The notes: a model not told the origin generated them from the letters alone. A stretch of DNA of 14,817 bases from Deltaproteobacteria bacterium UBA3076 (GCA_002367355.1 DFBQ01000138.1:1-14817); one strand, 5' to 3'; shown: positions 5,651 through 14,726, numbered from the stretch's first letter. Numbers and translations: made by a program.

Positions 5651-6943
5651 TCACCCTGTCCTCAAGGCCTCGGATGGATTGACCCTGGCTGCCTGTCTGG
5701 CTGGATATATGGTGGCAAAAAAACATATTAAAATGGCAGAGATCGAAATTATGGCCACGTCGCTTGGGTGGAGCAGTATAGGAAGTGTGTCGGTGTAATA
5801 CACTTCACTTGGTATCTTAATGAACTTGTAGCGGCTCAGGAGGGAACAGAGACCTACTCCGCCTAAGACGCCGAGCACTGTTCCTGTCAATCCTACAAGC
5901 AATCCATTATAAATAAAAATCCGTAAAATACTATTATCCATTGCGCCTAGTGTCTTAAGTATTGCTATATCCTGATTCTTTTCCATGACCATCATGATAA
6001 GGGTACTCACAATGTTAAAGGCAGCCACTATGACAATCAGGGTAAGAATGATAAACATGGCAAATTTTTCCAGCTTCAGGGCTGAAAAAAGATTACGGCT
6101 CATCTGTTGCCAGTCCATTGTCCAGAACGGAAATCCAAGTTTTTTTTGTATGGCTGTTGTAAGGCCGTTCGTGGCATAAATATCCGAAACCTTTATCTCC
6201 AGGCCATGGACTTTATCACCCAAACCAAGAAGCCGTTGGGCCGCCTTAATGGGAATAAAGGCAAGGGAGGCATCGTACTCATACATGCCGGTCGTGTTTA
6301 CACCTGTCACCTGGAAGGTACGTATCCTGGGGAGCATTCCCACAGGTGTAATAGTCCCGCTGGGCAGCACGACCTGGATTGGTTGCCCGACAATAACGCC
6401 AAGGTTGCGGGCAAGTTCTTTGCCCAAAAGTATTGGCGGAATTCCGCTGCCATTATAATTCTCAAATGCCCCAAGTCCCTCTCCACTGATGATCTCCCCC
6501 ACGCTGAAGACTTCTGCCACAGAACCCGGCTCTATCCCGCGGATGGCTGCTCCACTGACAGCTCTACCCGAACTCAAAAGGGCCTGGACATAGACAAGGG
6601 GGGTCGCAGCCGTCACTGTGATATTCCCATCCTTTCCTCTTATCATATTCAAGAGGCCATTCAAATGGTCATTACGAGGAATAGTAACTTCGAGCACCTT
6701 TTGCCGCACTGACTCCATGTTACCAAAGGCACCTTCATAGTTTTTGACCAGAATATGTGAATTTATGCCAAGTATCTTGGTGCGGAGGTGGTTTTCAAAG
6801 CCGGTCATGACCGCGATTACGACGATCAGGGCCATTACGCCCACTGTTACCCCTGCAATGGATATGAAGGTAATAAGGGAAATGAAGGCCTGTTTGCGTT
6901 TTGCCCTGAGATAACGCCGGGCAATAAACCATTCGAAATTCAT
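5651..6943 (-). CDS. lolC: Lipoprotein-releasing ABC transporter permease LolC/LolE family
   Basis: LolC/E permeases pull mature lipoproteins out of the inner membrane and hand them to LolA, powered by the LolD ATPase. The 430-residue protein is of normal length and shows the family layout: TM1 (about 20-47, within MNFEWFIARRYLRAKRKQAF onward), a large periplasmic domain (about 48-290), and three C-terminal segments (about 295-320, 345-369, 394-415). The cytoplasmic coupling stretch EKNQDIAILKTLGA (321-334) and the closing ARQAARVNPSEALRTG are typical. ATG 6943 overlaps the lysS stop as ATGA, so the two are translationally coupled. LolC and LolE cannot be told apart here, and in many non-enteric bacteria a single LolC/E protein serves both roles. 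No lolD is present in the window. Confidence 0.93.
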   Translation of the reverse strand: MNFEWFIARRYLRAKRKQAFISLITFISIAGVTVGVMALIVVIAVMTGFENHLRTKILGINSHILVKNYEGAFGNMESVRQKVLEVTIPRNDHLNGLLNMIRGKDGNITVTAATPLVYVQALLSSGRAVSGAAIRGIEPGSVAEVFSVGEIISGEGLGAFENYNGSGIPPILLGKELARNLGVIVGQPIQVVLPSGTITPVGMLPRIRTFQVTGVNTTGMYEYDASLAFIPIKAAQRLLGLGDKVHGLEIKVSDIYATNGLTTAIQKKLGFPFWTMDWQQMSRNLFSALKLEKFAMFIILTLIVIVAAFNIVSTLIMMVMEKNQDIAILKTLGAMDNSILRIFIYNGLLVGLTGTVLGVLGGVGLCSLLSRYKFIKIPSEVYYTDTLPILLHPSDVAIISISAILICFFATIYPARQAARVNPSEALRTG

Positions 6944-8433
6944 CCTGAAACTCGACCCTCCGGACGCAACTGCGGGAACAGGATAACATCGCGGATAGAA
7001 GGGGAATCAGTAAAGAGCATTACCACGCGATCCACACCTATACCCTCACCGGCAGCAGGCGGCATACCTACTTCCAAGGCCCTGATAAAGTCTTCATCCA
7101 GCTCGGGCGGCACCTCATCATCATCTCCCCTGCCGGCTATCTGCTCTTCAAAGCGCTGACGCTGTTTCCTTGGGTCATTGAGTTCTGAGAACGCGTTCGC
7201 GATCTCGCGGCCGCCAATGAAAAGTTCGAATCTGTCTGTAACCTCAGGATTTTCTTGATTCTCCCGGGCCAGGGGTGAGACATCAATGGGATAATGGCTT
7301 ATAAAGGTCGGCTGAATGAGCTTGGGCTCTACCAGTAAATCAAAGAGTTTTGTCCATAACTTGCCTGTTTTTTCATTGCCCTTCAGAGGAGCACCAAGGG
7401 CCTTTAACCTTTCCACAAGGCCCTTTCTGTTTTCAAGATCCTTTTTTGAAACCTGCCCAATCTCTATTAATGCCTCTTCAAGGGTCATCCGGCGCCAGGG
7501 TGGCGTGAGATTCATCGTGCAACCCTGATAGGAAAAGACCGTTTTGCCCTTTATTTCTTCAGCTATCCGGGAAAAGAGTTTCTCTGTCCGCATCATCAGG
7601 TCTTTATAAGTGACATAGGCCTCATAGAACTCCAACATGGTAAATTCCGGATTATGCTGTATCGAAATTCCTTCGTTCCTGAAGTTCCGGCCAAGCTCAA
7701 ATACCTTGTCAAAGCCACCCACAAGAAGCCGCTTCAGATACAGTTCCGGAGCTATCCGCAGGTAAAGGTCCATACCAAGGGCATTGTGATGGGTTGTAAA
7801 GGGACGGGCGGTTGCGCCGCCAACGATGGACTGCATCATCGGGGTCTCAACCTCCAGGAAACCATGGGAAGTAAAGTACTCACGTAATATCTGCACAAGA
7901 CGTGACCGGGTCCTGAAAACCTCTCTTACCTCCTGATTCATGATAAGATCGACGTATCGCTGGCGATATCTGATCTCCTTGTCTTTTATTCCGTGATATT
8001 TTTCAGGAAGGGGCTTCAAGGACTTGGTTGCCAGGCCGATAGTTTCAGCCGATACTGTCAATTCGCCGACACGGGTCCTGAAAAGCCTGCCTTTAACCTC
8101 AATCAGGTCACCGATGTCGAATTTTTTGAACAGGCTGTACGCTTCGGTCCCAACCATGTCCCTTCTCACATGGACCTGCAGTTGACCGGAGCTGTCCTGC
8201 AGATGTAAAAAGGCGGCCTTTCCAAAACGGCGCAAACTCATTATGCGGCCGGCCAATCTGAAGCTGTCCGGCACCTTTTCCAGGGCCTCTGCATCATATG
8301 AATCATACAACCTGTGTATTGTCGCCGTACTTTCAGGCGTCTTTACGTCGTTAGGATAAAGAGATATATTATCTTTTTCAAGTTGCTCCGCTTTTTCGCG
8401 GCGCTGCTTAATAACTAAGCTTTCGTCACTCAA
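6940..8433 (-). CDS. lysS: Lysyl-tRNA synthetase, class II
   Basis: The enzyme charges tRNA-Lys with lysine using ATP. The 497-residue product has the N-terminal OB-fold anticodon-binding domain (about 58-137), class II motif 2 (RNFRNEGI, 249-256) and motif 3 (GIGVDR, 464-469, followed by MLFTDSPSIRDVILFPQLRP), all well conserved. The start is taken as TTG 8433, because AAGGAG (8447-8442) lies 8 nt upstream of it; the in-frame GTG at 8442 overlaps that ribosome binding site and is unlikely. The resulting start, SDESLVIKQRREK, matches where LysRS proteins normally begin. A strong promoter lies at 8464-8491. The gene overlaps lolC/E downstream by 4 nt. Confidence 0.97.
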   Translation of the reverse strand: MSDESLVIKQRREKAEQLEKDNISLYPNDVKTPESTATIHRLYDSYDAEALEKVPDSFRLAGRIMSLRRFGKAAFLHLQDSSGQLQVHVRRDMVGTEAYSLFKKFDIGDLIEVKGRLFRTRVGELTVSAETIGLATKSLKPLPEKYHGIKDKEIRYRQRYVDLIMNQEVREVFRTRSRLVQILREYFTSHGFLEVETPMMQSIVGGATARPFTTHHNALGMDLYLRIAPELYLKRLLVGGFDKVFELGRNFRNEGISIQHNPEFTMLEFYEAYVTYKDLMMRTEKLFSRIAEEIKGKTVFSYQGCTMNLTPPWRRMTLEEALIEIGQVSKKDLENRKGLVERLKALGAPLKGNEKTGKLWTKLFDLLVEPKLIQPTFISHYPIDVSPLARENQENPEVTDRFELFIGGREIANAFSELNDPRKQRQRFEEQIAGRGDDDEVPPELDEDFIRALEVGMPPAAGEGIGVDRVVMLFTDSPSIRDVILFPQLRPEGRVSG

Positions 8434-8441
8434 GTTGTCCA

Positions 8442-8447
8442 CTCCTT
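8442..8447 (-). promoter_or_regulatory. Ribosome binding site fixing the lysS start
   Basis: AAGGAG on the minus strand is 8 nt before TTG 8433 and overlaps the in-frame GTG at 8442-8440, which decides in favour of the TTG. Confidence 0.7.
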
Positions 8448-8463
8448 ATTGGGGAATGCCATG

Positions 8464-8491
8464 ATTATACTCGTGGTAAAAAACATGACAA
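8464..8491 (-). promoter_or_regulatory. Sigma-70 promoter for lysS-lolC operon
   Basis: On the minus strand, TTGTCA (8491-8486, 5 of 6 to consensus) is followed after 16 nt by a perfect TATAAT (8469-8464). Transcription would start near 8457, leaving a leader of about 25 nt before TTG 8433. There is no room for a T-box or attenuator. Confidence 0.7.
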
Positions 8492-8592
8492 GAAATCCCA
8501 AATTATGACCGTTGGATAATTCAGTCGCTGACAAGCAATCATTCATAGTTTACTCTATATATACCGTCAAGTGAATCAAGGGGTCTTGCTCC

Positions 8593-8979
8593 ATGAATAT
8601 ACGTTTAGCCCTGTGCATAGCCTATGCAGGAGTCATTTTCGGGATATCTTCCGTCCCGGGGAATCGACTTCCCAGCATATCGGTCAGTGACTATTTTATC
8701 CATTTTTTAGAGTATGTTGCATTAGGTTCATTGCTCATGTGGTGGCGGTTGCACAACTCTGCAGTATCTATAGCAGGGGCACTGTGTCAGGCCATTTTTC
8801 TTGGATCATTATACGGCCTTGCCGACGAACTTCATCAATATTTTGTGCCAAATAGATGTGCTGATCCGTTTGACTGGGTGGCGGATACCATGGGTTCTGC
8901 CATAGGTGCAATTACAGTATTGGCTTTATTCTTAGTTTTCTCAAAACGGTCTGGTCCTCGGGAAGGCGTGAGGGATTAA
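8593..8979 (+). CDS. VanZ-like integral membrane protein
   Basis: The 128-residue protein has about four hydrophobic segments (near 4-20, 36-52, 58-76 and 100-117). Its conserved core is LADELHQYFVPNRCADPFDW followed by VADTMGSAIG, the VanZ-family signature with D78, E79, H81 and Q82. VanZ proteins are named for teicoplanin resistance in enterococci, but most family members, including those next to housekeeping genes, have no proven function, and resistance should not be inferred. AAGGGG (8578-8583) lies 9 nt before the ATG. It is the first gene of a plus-strand run with the UDG, NfeD and slipin genes, divergent from lysS. Confidence 0.88.
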   Translation: MNIRLALCIAYAGVIFGISSVPGNRLPSISVSDYFIHFLEYVALGSLLMWWRLHNSAVSIAGALCQAIFLGSLYGLADELHQYFVPNRCADPFDWVADTMGSAIGAITVLALFLVFSKRSGPREGVRD

Positions 8980-9002
8980 AATTCGAGACGATTTAGTTGC
9001 TT

Positions 9003-9758
9003 ATGAATAAAGAAATTGTTCATATCATGAACGATATTTCCTCCTGGCTCCGTTATCAGAAGCAACTGGGGGTTGAGATTATTCCCAAGGGCTCTGAATT
9101 ATCCGCCTTTCCGGATAATCGTGTCAAAAGTAAGGCATCTCTGCAAGGACTGACTTCCACCCGGGAATATAGGAATGAGATTCCTGCATCAACTGACCTT
9201 GACGAGCTTCGCAGGATGGTTGAGAATTGTAACAGGTGTGAGCTGCATAAAAAGCGGCAAAATATAGTCTTCGGAGAAGGACCTGAAAATGCAAAGCTGG
9301 TGCTGGTAGGAGAGGCCCCGGGCAGGGAAGAAGACATGCAGGGTCGGCCGTTTGTAGGCCCTTCAGGAGAACTCCTTACAGATATGCTAAATGCTGTAAA
9401 TATTTCCAGAAAGGATGTCTTTATCACCAGTGTAATCAAGTGTCGTCCCCCGCATAACCGCACACCCGGGCACGAAGAAATTGCTGCATGCTCTTCCTTC
9501 TTAAGACACCAGTTGAGGCTCATTGATCCGCCCTTGATACTTGCTTTGGGATTGGTCGCTGCCCAGACCCTCCTTAAAGAAAAAACCCCATTGAAATCTC
9601 TTCGTGGCCGCTTCCATCAGTTGGGAAATGCCAGGGTCATGCCAATTTATCATCCGGCATATCTGCTGAGATCAAAAGGAAGCCGGCAAATGGACCTTAA
9701 ACGTGTGGCCTGGCATGACCTTCAAATACTGGAAAAAGAGTATGCTAAATATCGCTAA
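9003..9758 (+). CDS. udg: Type-4 uracil-DNA glycosylase (4Fe-4S)
   Basis: The enzyme removes uracil from DNA to start base-excision repair. The 251-residue product has an N-terminal extension of about 70 residues followed by the family core. Four cysteines place the iron-sulfur cluster: C76 and C79 in NCNRCELH, C147 in IKCRPPHNR and C163 in IAACSSFL. Active-site motifs are GEAPG (103-107, with the family's Glu) and HPAYLL (217-222). GRPFVGPSGELL (114-125) is also typical. The start is uncertain: ATG 9003 is taken, although no good ribosome binding site precedes it, and TTG 8997 or ATG 9027 are possible. The gene lies 23 nt after the vanZ-like gene and its end overlaps the NfeD gene by 17 nt. 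Confidence 0.93.
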   Translation: MNKEIVHIMNDISSWLRYQKQLGVEIIPKGSELSAFPDNRVKSKASLQGLTSTREYRNEIPASTDLDELRRMVENCNRCELHKKRQNIVFGEGPENAKLVLVGEAPGREEDMQGRPFVGPSGELLTDMLNAVNISRKDVFITSVIKCRPPHNRTPGHEEIAACSSFLRHQLRLIDPPLILALGLVAAQTLLKEKTPLKSLRGRFHQLGNARVMPIYHPAYLLRSKGSRQMDLKRVAWHDLQILEKEYAKYR

Positions 9759-11142
9759 AAGCCAAATGCAAAAGGATAGAGAACAAATCCAACCTGATAC
9801 CCATTTTCTAAAAGTGGTTCTGTTGCTTTTTATTACGCTATTTTTGTTTGTGTTAGCTCCTTCCTTGTGGGGGGATGATCAGAAAGACAAGCCGCGGAAT
9901 ACAACAGACCATTCCAGGATATATCTCGTCAAATTAAAAGGAAGCATAAATCCCGGTGCAGCGGAGTTTTTGAAGAGGGCGCTTAGAGAGGCGGACAGGG
10001 GCCATGCCACCTGCCTGGTGATTGAGCTTGATACTCCGGGCGGCCTTGTATCTACCCTGAGGGATATGGTCCAGGAAGTGATGGCATCACCGATTCCAAC
10101 AGTTGTTTATGTAACGCCCTCCGGGGCACAGGCCGCATCTGCCGGCGCTATACTCACCATTGCCGCCCATGTTGCCGCCATGGCGCCCGGCACCAATATC
10201 GGGGCGGCTCACCCGGTAAATCTGGGCTCCGGCGGGGAAAAAGACGATACTATGAAACAAAAGGCGGAAAACGACCTTGCCGCCATGGCCAGGAGTGTGG
10301 CAACGGAGCGTGGGCGAAACGCAGAGTGGGCGGAAAAGGCGGTAAGGGAGAGCGTCTCGGCCTCTGCCAGGGAGGCACTGGAACTGAAAGTAATCGACAT
10401 CCTGGCTAAAGACCTCAGTGACCTGATTCAACAACTCGATGGCATGACAGTGAGTCTGCCTGGTGGTCCGGTTAAGCTGGTGATAAGTAATCCTGAAATT
10501 ATTCAGATAAAAGAGAGTTTGAGGGAAAAAATACTCAGGACCATAGCAAATCCAAACATCGCCTATATCCTCATGATGATCGGTATGACAGGGCTCTATT
10601 TTGAGTTTGCCCATCCCGGAACCATTTTCCCGGGGACCATAGGGGCCATATGCCTGCTCCTGGGTCTGTTTGCCCTTCAGGCACTCCCTGTAAGTACTGC
10701 CGGTCTGCTTCTGTTGCTCCTGGCAGTAGTCCTGTTTGTAATGGAGCTTGTAATTACCAGCCACGGCATACTGGGGGCAGCAGGTCTGGCTGCCCTCCTT
10801 CTGGGCTCTATAATGCTCTTCGATACCCCGAAGACCGGAGTCTCTATTGACACTGGTGTCCTCTGGACTACTCTGCTTGGAGTCGGCTCCTTTCTGGCCG
10901 CTATTACCTATGTGGCGACCAGGGCCACCCTCTCCAGGCCCATATCCGGGGCAGAAGGTCTTATAGGTGAAAAAGGCCTTGTCCGGAAGACAGTAGGAAA
11001 GATGGGTGGAAAGGTCTTTTTGCACGGAGAGCTATGGACCGCTGTAAGCGAGGAGACCATACCAGAGGGTACCGAGGTAAAAGTAATAAATATAGATGGA
11101 CTTAAATTGCGGGTCTCGAGGACCCATGGAGGCAAGTCATGA
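9742..11142 (+). CDS. nfeD: NfeD-like membrane-bound serine protease (long form)
   Basis: Long NfeD proteins are ClpP-class proteases that pair with a stomatin/slipin partner. The 466-residue product has a signal anchor (about 22-40), a periplasmic ClpP-like protease domain (about 58-235) with the catalytic Ser in ASAGA (S133) and a likely catalytic Lys in MKQKAEND (K172 or K174), four or five membrane segments (about 272-395), and a C-terminal OB-fold NfeD domain (about 402-461, [14 protein letters not shown]). The conserved LDTPGG (97-101) and [12 protein letters not shown] (148-159) are present. ATG 9742, preceded by GGAAAAAGAG, overlaps the UDG gene by 17 nt; an upstream GTG at 9703 is less likely. 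The next gene, a slipin, overlaps as ATGA. Confidence 0.92.
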   Translation: MLNIAKSQMQKDREQIQPDTHFLKVVLLLFITLFLFVLAPSLWGDDQKDKPRNTTDHSRIYLVKLKGSINPGAAEFLKRALREADRGHATCLVIELDTPGGLVSTLRDMVQEVMASPIPTVVYVTPSGAQAASAGAILTIAAHVAAMAPGTNIGAAHPVNLGSGGEKDDTMKQKAENDLAAMARSVATERGRNAEWAEKAVRESVSASAREALELKVIDILAKDLSDLIQQLDGMTVSLPGGPVKLVISNPEIIQIKESLREKILRTIANPNIAYILMMIGMTGLYFEFAHPGTIFPGTIGAICLLLGLFALQALPVSTAGLLLLLLAVVLFVMELVITSHGILGAAGLAALLLGSIMLFDTPKTGVSIDTGVLWTTLLGVGSFLAAITYVATRATLSRPISGAEGLIGEKGLVRKTVGKMGGKVFLHGELWTAVSEETIPEGTEVKVINIDGLKLRVSRTHGGKS

Positions 11143-11945
11143 CAATTTCTCTCGCTTTTCTGCTTTTTCTGATCATCGCTTTTCTGATATCAGCCATTCG
11201 CATACTGAACGAGTACGAACGAGGCGTAATCTTCAGGCTGGGTCGTGTCATTAAGACCAAGGGCCCGGGCCTTATAATACTCATTCCTGTAATTGATAAG
11301 ATGAAGAAAATTGACCTTCGGATCGTTACCCTTGATGTTCCACCACAGGATATCATTACCAGAGATAACGTATCCATAAAGGTGAGTGCAGTGGTCTATT
11401 TTCGGGTACTTGACTCAAGAAAGGCGGTAATTGAGGTGGAAAACTTCCTTTTTGCCACTTCCCAACTGGCCCAGACCACCCTCAGGAGTGTCTGCGGACA
11501 GGCCGAACTTGACGAACTCCTGGCAGAGAGAGATAAAATTAATGCCCAGATTCAGGAGATACTAGACCTTGACACCGAACCTTGGGGAATCAAAGTCAGC
11601 AAGGTGGAAGTGAAAGAGATAGACCTTCCGGACGAGATGAAAAGGGCCATGGCAAAACAGGCCGAGGCCGAGCGGGAGCGCCGGTCAAAGGTCATCAACG
11701 CAGAAGGTGAGTTCCAGGCAGCAACAAAGCTGGCCGATGCTGCGAATATCATAAATAAGGCACCCGCGGCCTTGCAGCTCAGGTACCTCCAGACCCTAAG
11801 GGAAGTAGCCACGGAAAATAACTCAACCACCCTGTTCCCGATTCCCATTGATCTTTTCACGCCCTTCATGGAAATAGCCGGCAGACTCAAATCCCAGAAA
11901 GACGTGAATGAGCCTGTTACGCCTGAAATAGAAGCGGGCAAATGA
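11139..11945 (+). CDS. Slipin / stomatin-like SPFH-domain protein
   Basis: The 268-residue protein has one N-terminal membrane anchor (about 3-21), then the slipin core: [14 protein letters not shown] (24-37), the [26 protein letters not shown] region (65-90), the [18 protein letters not shown] segment (115-132) and a charged helical stretch (about 165-205, [19 protein letters not shown]). The SPFH domain forms ring-like membrane assemblies. In archaea and bacteria, slipins are the usual substrate and partner of long NfeD proteases. The ATGA overlap with nfeD and the GGAGG 8 nt before the ATG support translational coupling of the pair. The role is membrane quality control by family inference only. 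Confidence 0.95.
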   Translation: MTISLAFLLFLIIAFLISAIRILNEYERGVIFRLGRVIKTKGPGLIILIPVIDKMKKIDLRIVTLDVPPQDIITRDNVSIKVSAVVYFRVLDSRKAVIEVENFLFATSQLAQTTLRSVCGQAELDELLAERDKINAQIQEILDLDTEPWGIKVSKVEVKEIDLPDEMKRAMAKQAEAERERRSKVINAEGEFQAATKLADAANIINKAPAALQLRYLQTLREVATENNSTTLFPIPIDLFTPFMEIAGRLKSQKDVNEPVTPEIEAGK

Positions 11946-11965
11946 ATAAATTAAGTCTATAAATT

Positions 11966-12114
11966 GTAACTTCTCAATAAGTCTGGGTAACAGTCAATGG
12001 ATTCCCGCCTTCGCGGGAATGACGATTGGGTGTGAGCGCCTGTCGTTCCGGCGAAAGCCGGAATCCATTGGATAGTCGCAAAATATGATTTGCCCGGACT
12101 TATTGAGAAGTTAC
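11966..12114 (-). mobile_element. 149-bp MITE with IS66-like ends, copy B (inverted)
   Basis: This is the reverse-oriented counterpart of the element at 527-675: same length, the same perfect 18-bp terminal inverted repeats (11966-11983 and 12097-12114), and by hand alignment about 11 differences with no gaps. It is flanked by a perfect 8-bp direct repeat TATAAATT (11958-11965 and 12115-12122), a target duplication different in sequence from copy A, which shows independent insertion. Inner arms are at 12000-12023 and 12042-12065. It lies between the convergent slipin and phoR-like genes and its hairpins may act as a transcription roadblock, although no T tract is present. Confidence 0.85.
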
Positions 12115-12198
12115 TATAAATTAAGTCTATCGGACTGGGCATAGATCACGCAAAAAAGAATTCATCCCCAGGATCGGCAGGTTCCTCACGGGCTGATT

Positions 12199-13980
12199 TC
12201 ATACAGACGCCTTGGGAAGATGGATTGAAAAAGTGCTCCCCTTTCCGGGGGTACTCTCAACAGCCACGCGGCCGCCATGGGCCTGGGCGATGTGTTTGAC
12301 AATGGCAAGGCCAAGTCCCGTACCGCCTATTTGCCTGCTCCTTGCCTTGTCTGCCCGGTAAAACCGCTCAAAGAGACGGGGCAGATGTTCTTTTTCTATT
12401 CCGCAGCCTTCGTCACGCACGCTGATAATGATTTGATTTTCCCTTTGAAGGGCCTCTACCCGAACGGTGCCCCCATCGTTACTGTACTTGATGGCGTTAT
12501 CAATAAGGTTCACAATAGCCTGTTCAAGGAGTGGCGGATCTATTTTTGCGAGCATGTCTTCAGCACAAGACAGCTCAATCCTTATTTTTTTGGCCATAGC
12601 GCCGGCCTCGCAGACCTGGATCGCAGTCTCGAGCACGTCCTTTAGCCTGCCCTCATCCAGCACGACTTCTTCTCTTTCAGCCTCCTGCTCAATTCTGGAA
12701 AGGCTCAAAAGGTCTTCGATAATGGCCTCGAGGCGATCTACGTGTCTGCCGATGATTCCCAGAAACCGTTCGGCGTCCTCATGATTCTCAACTGCGCCAT
12801 CCCGGAGAGTCTCCACAAACCCCTTAATGGCTGTAATCGGGGTCTTTATCTCATGGGATACATTGGCAACAAACTCGCGCCGGATCTTTTCAAGTCTTAG
12901 AAGGCGTGTCACATCATTCAAAACGATAAGTGCGCCGATTTGCTTTCCTTCTGCATCACGGAGCAACGTGCCGTGCCCGTTAAGAAACCGATCGCTATCA
13001 GAAGACAGGATAATTTCCTTTTCAACCGCCTCCTGGCTGGACAATGCATTTTTCACAAATTGCTGAAGGACGGTATTCCTGACCACCTCCTGGATGCTCC
13101 GGCCTTGGACTTTGGCAGGATCACATCCGAACATCCCGGCAGCAGCATGGTTCATACTGATTACCCGCTCTTCCATGTCTACGGCAATAACTCCTTCAAC
13201 CATGCTGGAAAGCACGGCTTTAATCTCGTTTCGCTGCCGCATGACAGTATCAATATGTTCACGAAGCTCAACGGCCATCCGATTCAGCGCGTCGGAAAGT
13301 GCCCCGATTTCCTCGGATTCAGCGACAGGTGGTCTGAGCCGGCATTCGCCACGAGCGATGGACTCTGCCCAGATCTTGATCTGCTCAATGGGACGGGTAA
13401 TGCGGCGAGAGACAAACAGACTGAGCATCGCAGCAAATACAGCTACAACAAGGCATACGAACGCAATCTTGATCTTCATGCTCTTTAAAACCAAATCTAT
13501 GTCATTCACAGGAACGGATGTGCGAACAACCGCAAGGATGTGGTTTTTCTTCTTAACAGGTATCCCCACATACATCATATCCTTTTCCAGGGTCCGGCTG
13601 TACCGTGTAGATGTGCCTGAAGGCCCGTTCAATGCTTCAATGAATTCCGGCCTGTCCACATGATTATCCATTTTTGCAGGGTCCTTCTCAGAATCCCCGA
13701 CGACCTTACCGGAGGGAAGTATGATGGTAATACGGGTTGCAGCACTCTTGCCGATTTTCTTGCACAACAGGTCAACAGCCTTTTCATCCAGAGGATCAAG
13801 ATGTTCCAAGACCTGTTTCTCAAAAAAGCGAGCTCGTACTCTGAGATCGGAAGCAGTTTGTTCAAGATAGAAATGCTTCAAAGACTCGGATGCATACCAT
13901 GTTACAGCTACAAGTGAGATAATAGTGATCAATAGATAGGATGGATAGAGTTGCCAGAGCAACCGTCTTTTTTTCGCCAT
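12199..13980 (-). CDS. phoR: PhoR-like membrane sensor histidine kinase
   Basis: The 593-residue kinase has TM1 (about 13-30), an extracytoplasmic sensor region (about 31-165), TM2 (about 170-190), a HAMP linker (about 191-245, RRITRPIEQIKIWAESIARG), a PAS domain (about 252-360), HisKA with the H-box VSHEIKTP (His 376) and an ATPase domain with N491 and N495, DEGCGI (523-528) and GGTGLGLAIVKHI (552-564). The order matches PhoR/PnpS-type phosphate sensors. The start is ATG 13980 (MAKKRRLLWQ), 4 nt after the regulator stop with AAGGAATAGGGG just upstream; an earlier in-frame start near 14112 would lie within the regulator gene in another frame. The assignment to phosphate sensing depends on the PhoB-like partner, as no pst or phoU gene is in view. 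Confidence 0.9.
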   Translation of the reverse strand: MAKKRRLLWQLYPSYLLITIISLVAVTWYASESLKHFYLEQTASDLRVRARFFEKQVLEHLDPLDEKAVDLLCKKIGKSAATRITIILPSGKVVGDSEKDPAKMDNHVDRPEFIEALNGPSGTSTRYSRTLEKDMMYVGIPVKKKNHILAVVRTSVPVNDIDLVLKSMKIKIAFVCLVVAVFAAMLSLFVSRRITRPIEQIKIWAESIARGECRLRPPVAESEEIGALSDALNRMAVELREHIDTVMRQRNEIKAVLSSMVEGVIAVDMEERVISMNHAAAGMFGCDPAKVQGRSIQEVVRNTVLQQFVKNALSSQEAVEKEIILSSDSDRFLNGHGTLLRDAEGKQIGALIVLNDVTRLLRLEKIRREFVANVSHEIKTPITAIKGFVETLRDGAVENHEDAERFLGIIGRHVDRLEAIIEDLLSLSRIEQEAEREEVVLDEGRLKDVLETAIQVCEAGAMAKKIRIELSCAEDMLAKIDPPLLEQAIVNLIDNAIKYSNDGGTVRVEALQRENQIIISVRDEGCGIEKEHLPRLFERFYRADKARSRQIGGTGLGLAIVKHIAQAHGGRVAVESTPGKGSTFSIHLPKASV

Positions 13981-13984
13981 ACCC

Positions 13985-14671
13985 CTATTCCTTGAATCGG
14001 TATCCGACTCCACGAACCGTCTCGATATACTTACCGGCAGGCCCGAGTTTCCTTCGCAGCCCAACGATCTGGACATCCACAGAACGATCAGTGACAGGAT
14101 AATCCTCACCACGGACAGCCTCGACGATCTGGAAACGGGTAAAGACCCATCCAGGCCTTCTCGCCATATAATTAAGGATGCCGAATTCCGTGAAAGTCAA
14201 TTGGACAGGCTCACCATTGACGAGCACCTCGTGGCGTCCCGGATCAATTTCGAGATCGTGAATTCGAAGAACCGATGTCTCTTCCATCTGTCCCTTTATC
14301 TTTCTTCGAAGAACCGCTCGGACTCTCGCTAACAGTATCCGCGGACTAAAAGGCTTGGTGATGTAATCGTCGGCTCCAAGTTCCAGCCCTGTTACGATAT
14401 CCGCTTCCTCGCCCTTGGCTGTCAACATTACAATAGGTATGTTTTTGGTGCCGGGATCATTTTTCAGGCGTCTTGTGACTTCCAGACCGTCTATGCCCGG
14501 AAGCATAAGATCCAGCACAATAAGGTCAGGGCTTTCCGACCGCACGAGTCTAAATGCCTGCTCACCTGATGCCGCGCAAGGTACCTGATAACCTTCTCGT
14601 GAAAGATTGAATTTCAGTAGCTCCAGAATATCTTCTTCATCGTCGACCACGAGGACCTTTTGGTTTGCCAT
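13985..14671 (-). CDS. phoB: PhoB-like OmpR-family response regulator
   Basis: The 228-residue regulator has a receiver (D10, D11 and E12 acidic pocket, phosphoacceptor D54 in LIVLDLMLPG, T84, K106 in YITKPF) and a winged-helix DNA-binding domain (about 130-228, LTFTEFGILNYMARRPGWVFTR, then DRSVDVQIVGLRRKLG and ETVRGVGYRFKE). The DNA-binding half matches PhoB well, especially the DYPVTDRSVDVQI stretch. AAGGG precedes the ATG at 14671. It is the first gene of a two-gene unit with the sensor kinase. PhoB-class regulators activate phosphate-starvation genes, but no canonical Pho box could be made out in the 146 nt visible upstream. Confidence 0.92.
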   Translation of the reverse strand: MANQKVLVVDDEEDILELLKFNLSREGYQVPCAASGEQAFRLVRSESPDLIVLDLMLPGIDGLEVTRRLKNDPGTKNIPIVMLTAKGEEADIVTGLELGADDYITKPFSPRILLARVRAVLRRKIKGQMEETSVLRIHDLEIDPGRHEVLVNGEPVQLTFTEFGILNYMARRPGWVFTRFQIVEAVRGEDYPVTDRSVDVQIVGLRRKLGPAGKYIETVRGVGYRFKE

Positions 14672-14726
14672 GATATGACCCTTATTGTAAATCTATATGA
14701 GCTGAAAATTTAATAGGTAAATATTC

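Noticed and set aside
10087..11025. 312-codon minus-strand reading frame
   Set aside because: It is antisense to nfeD, whose protein has clear protease and OB-fold motifs; the antisense translation has no recognisable domains.
11957..12142. 61-codon minus-strand reading frame
   Set aside because: It is the same chance translation through the second copy of the mobile element.
13981..14112. N-terminal extension of the PhoR-like kinase up to 14112
   Set aside because: It would overlap the phoB coding region in another frame, and the residues it adds do not resemble a kinase N-terminus. ATG 13980 has a ribosome binding site and begins a normal membrane anchor.
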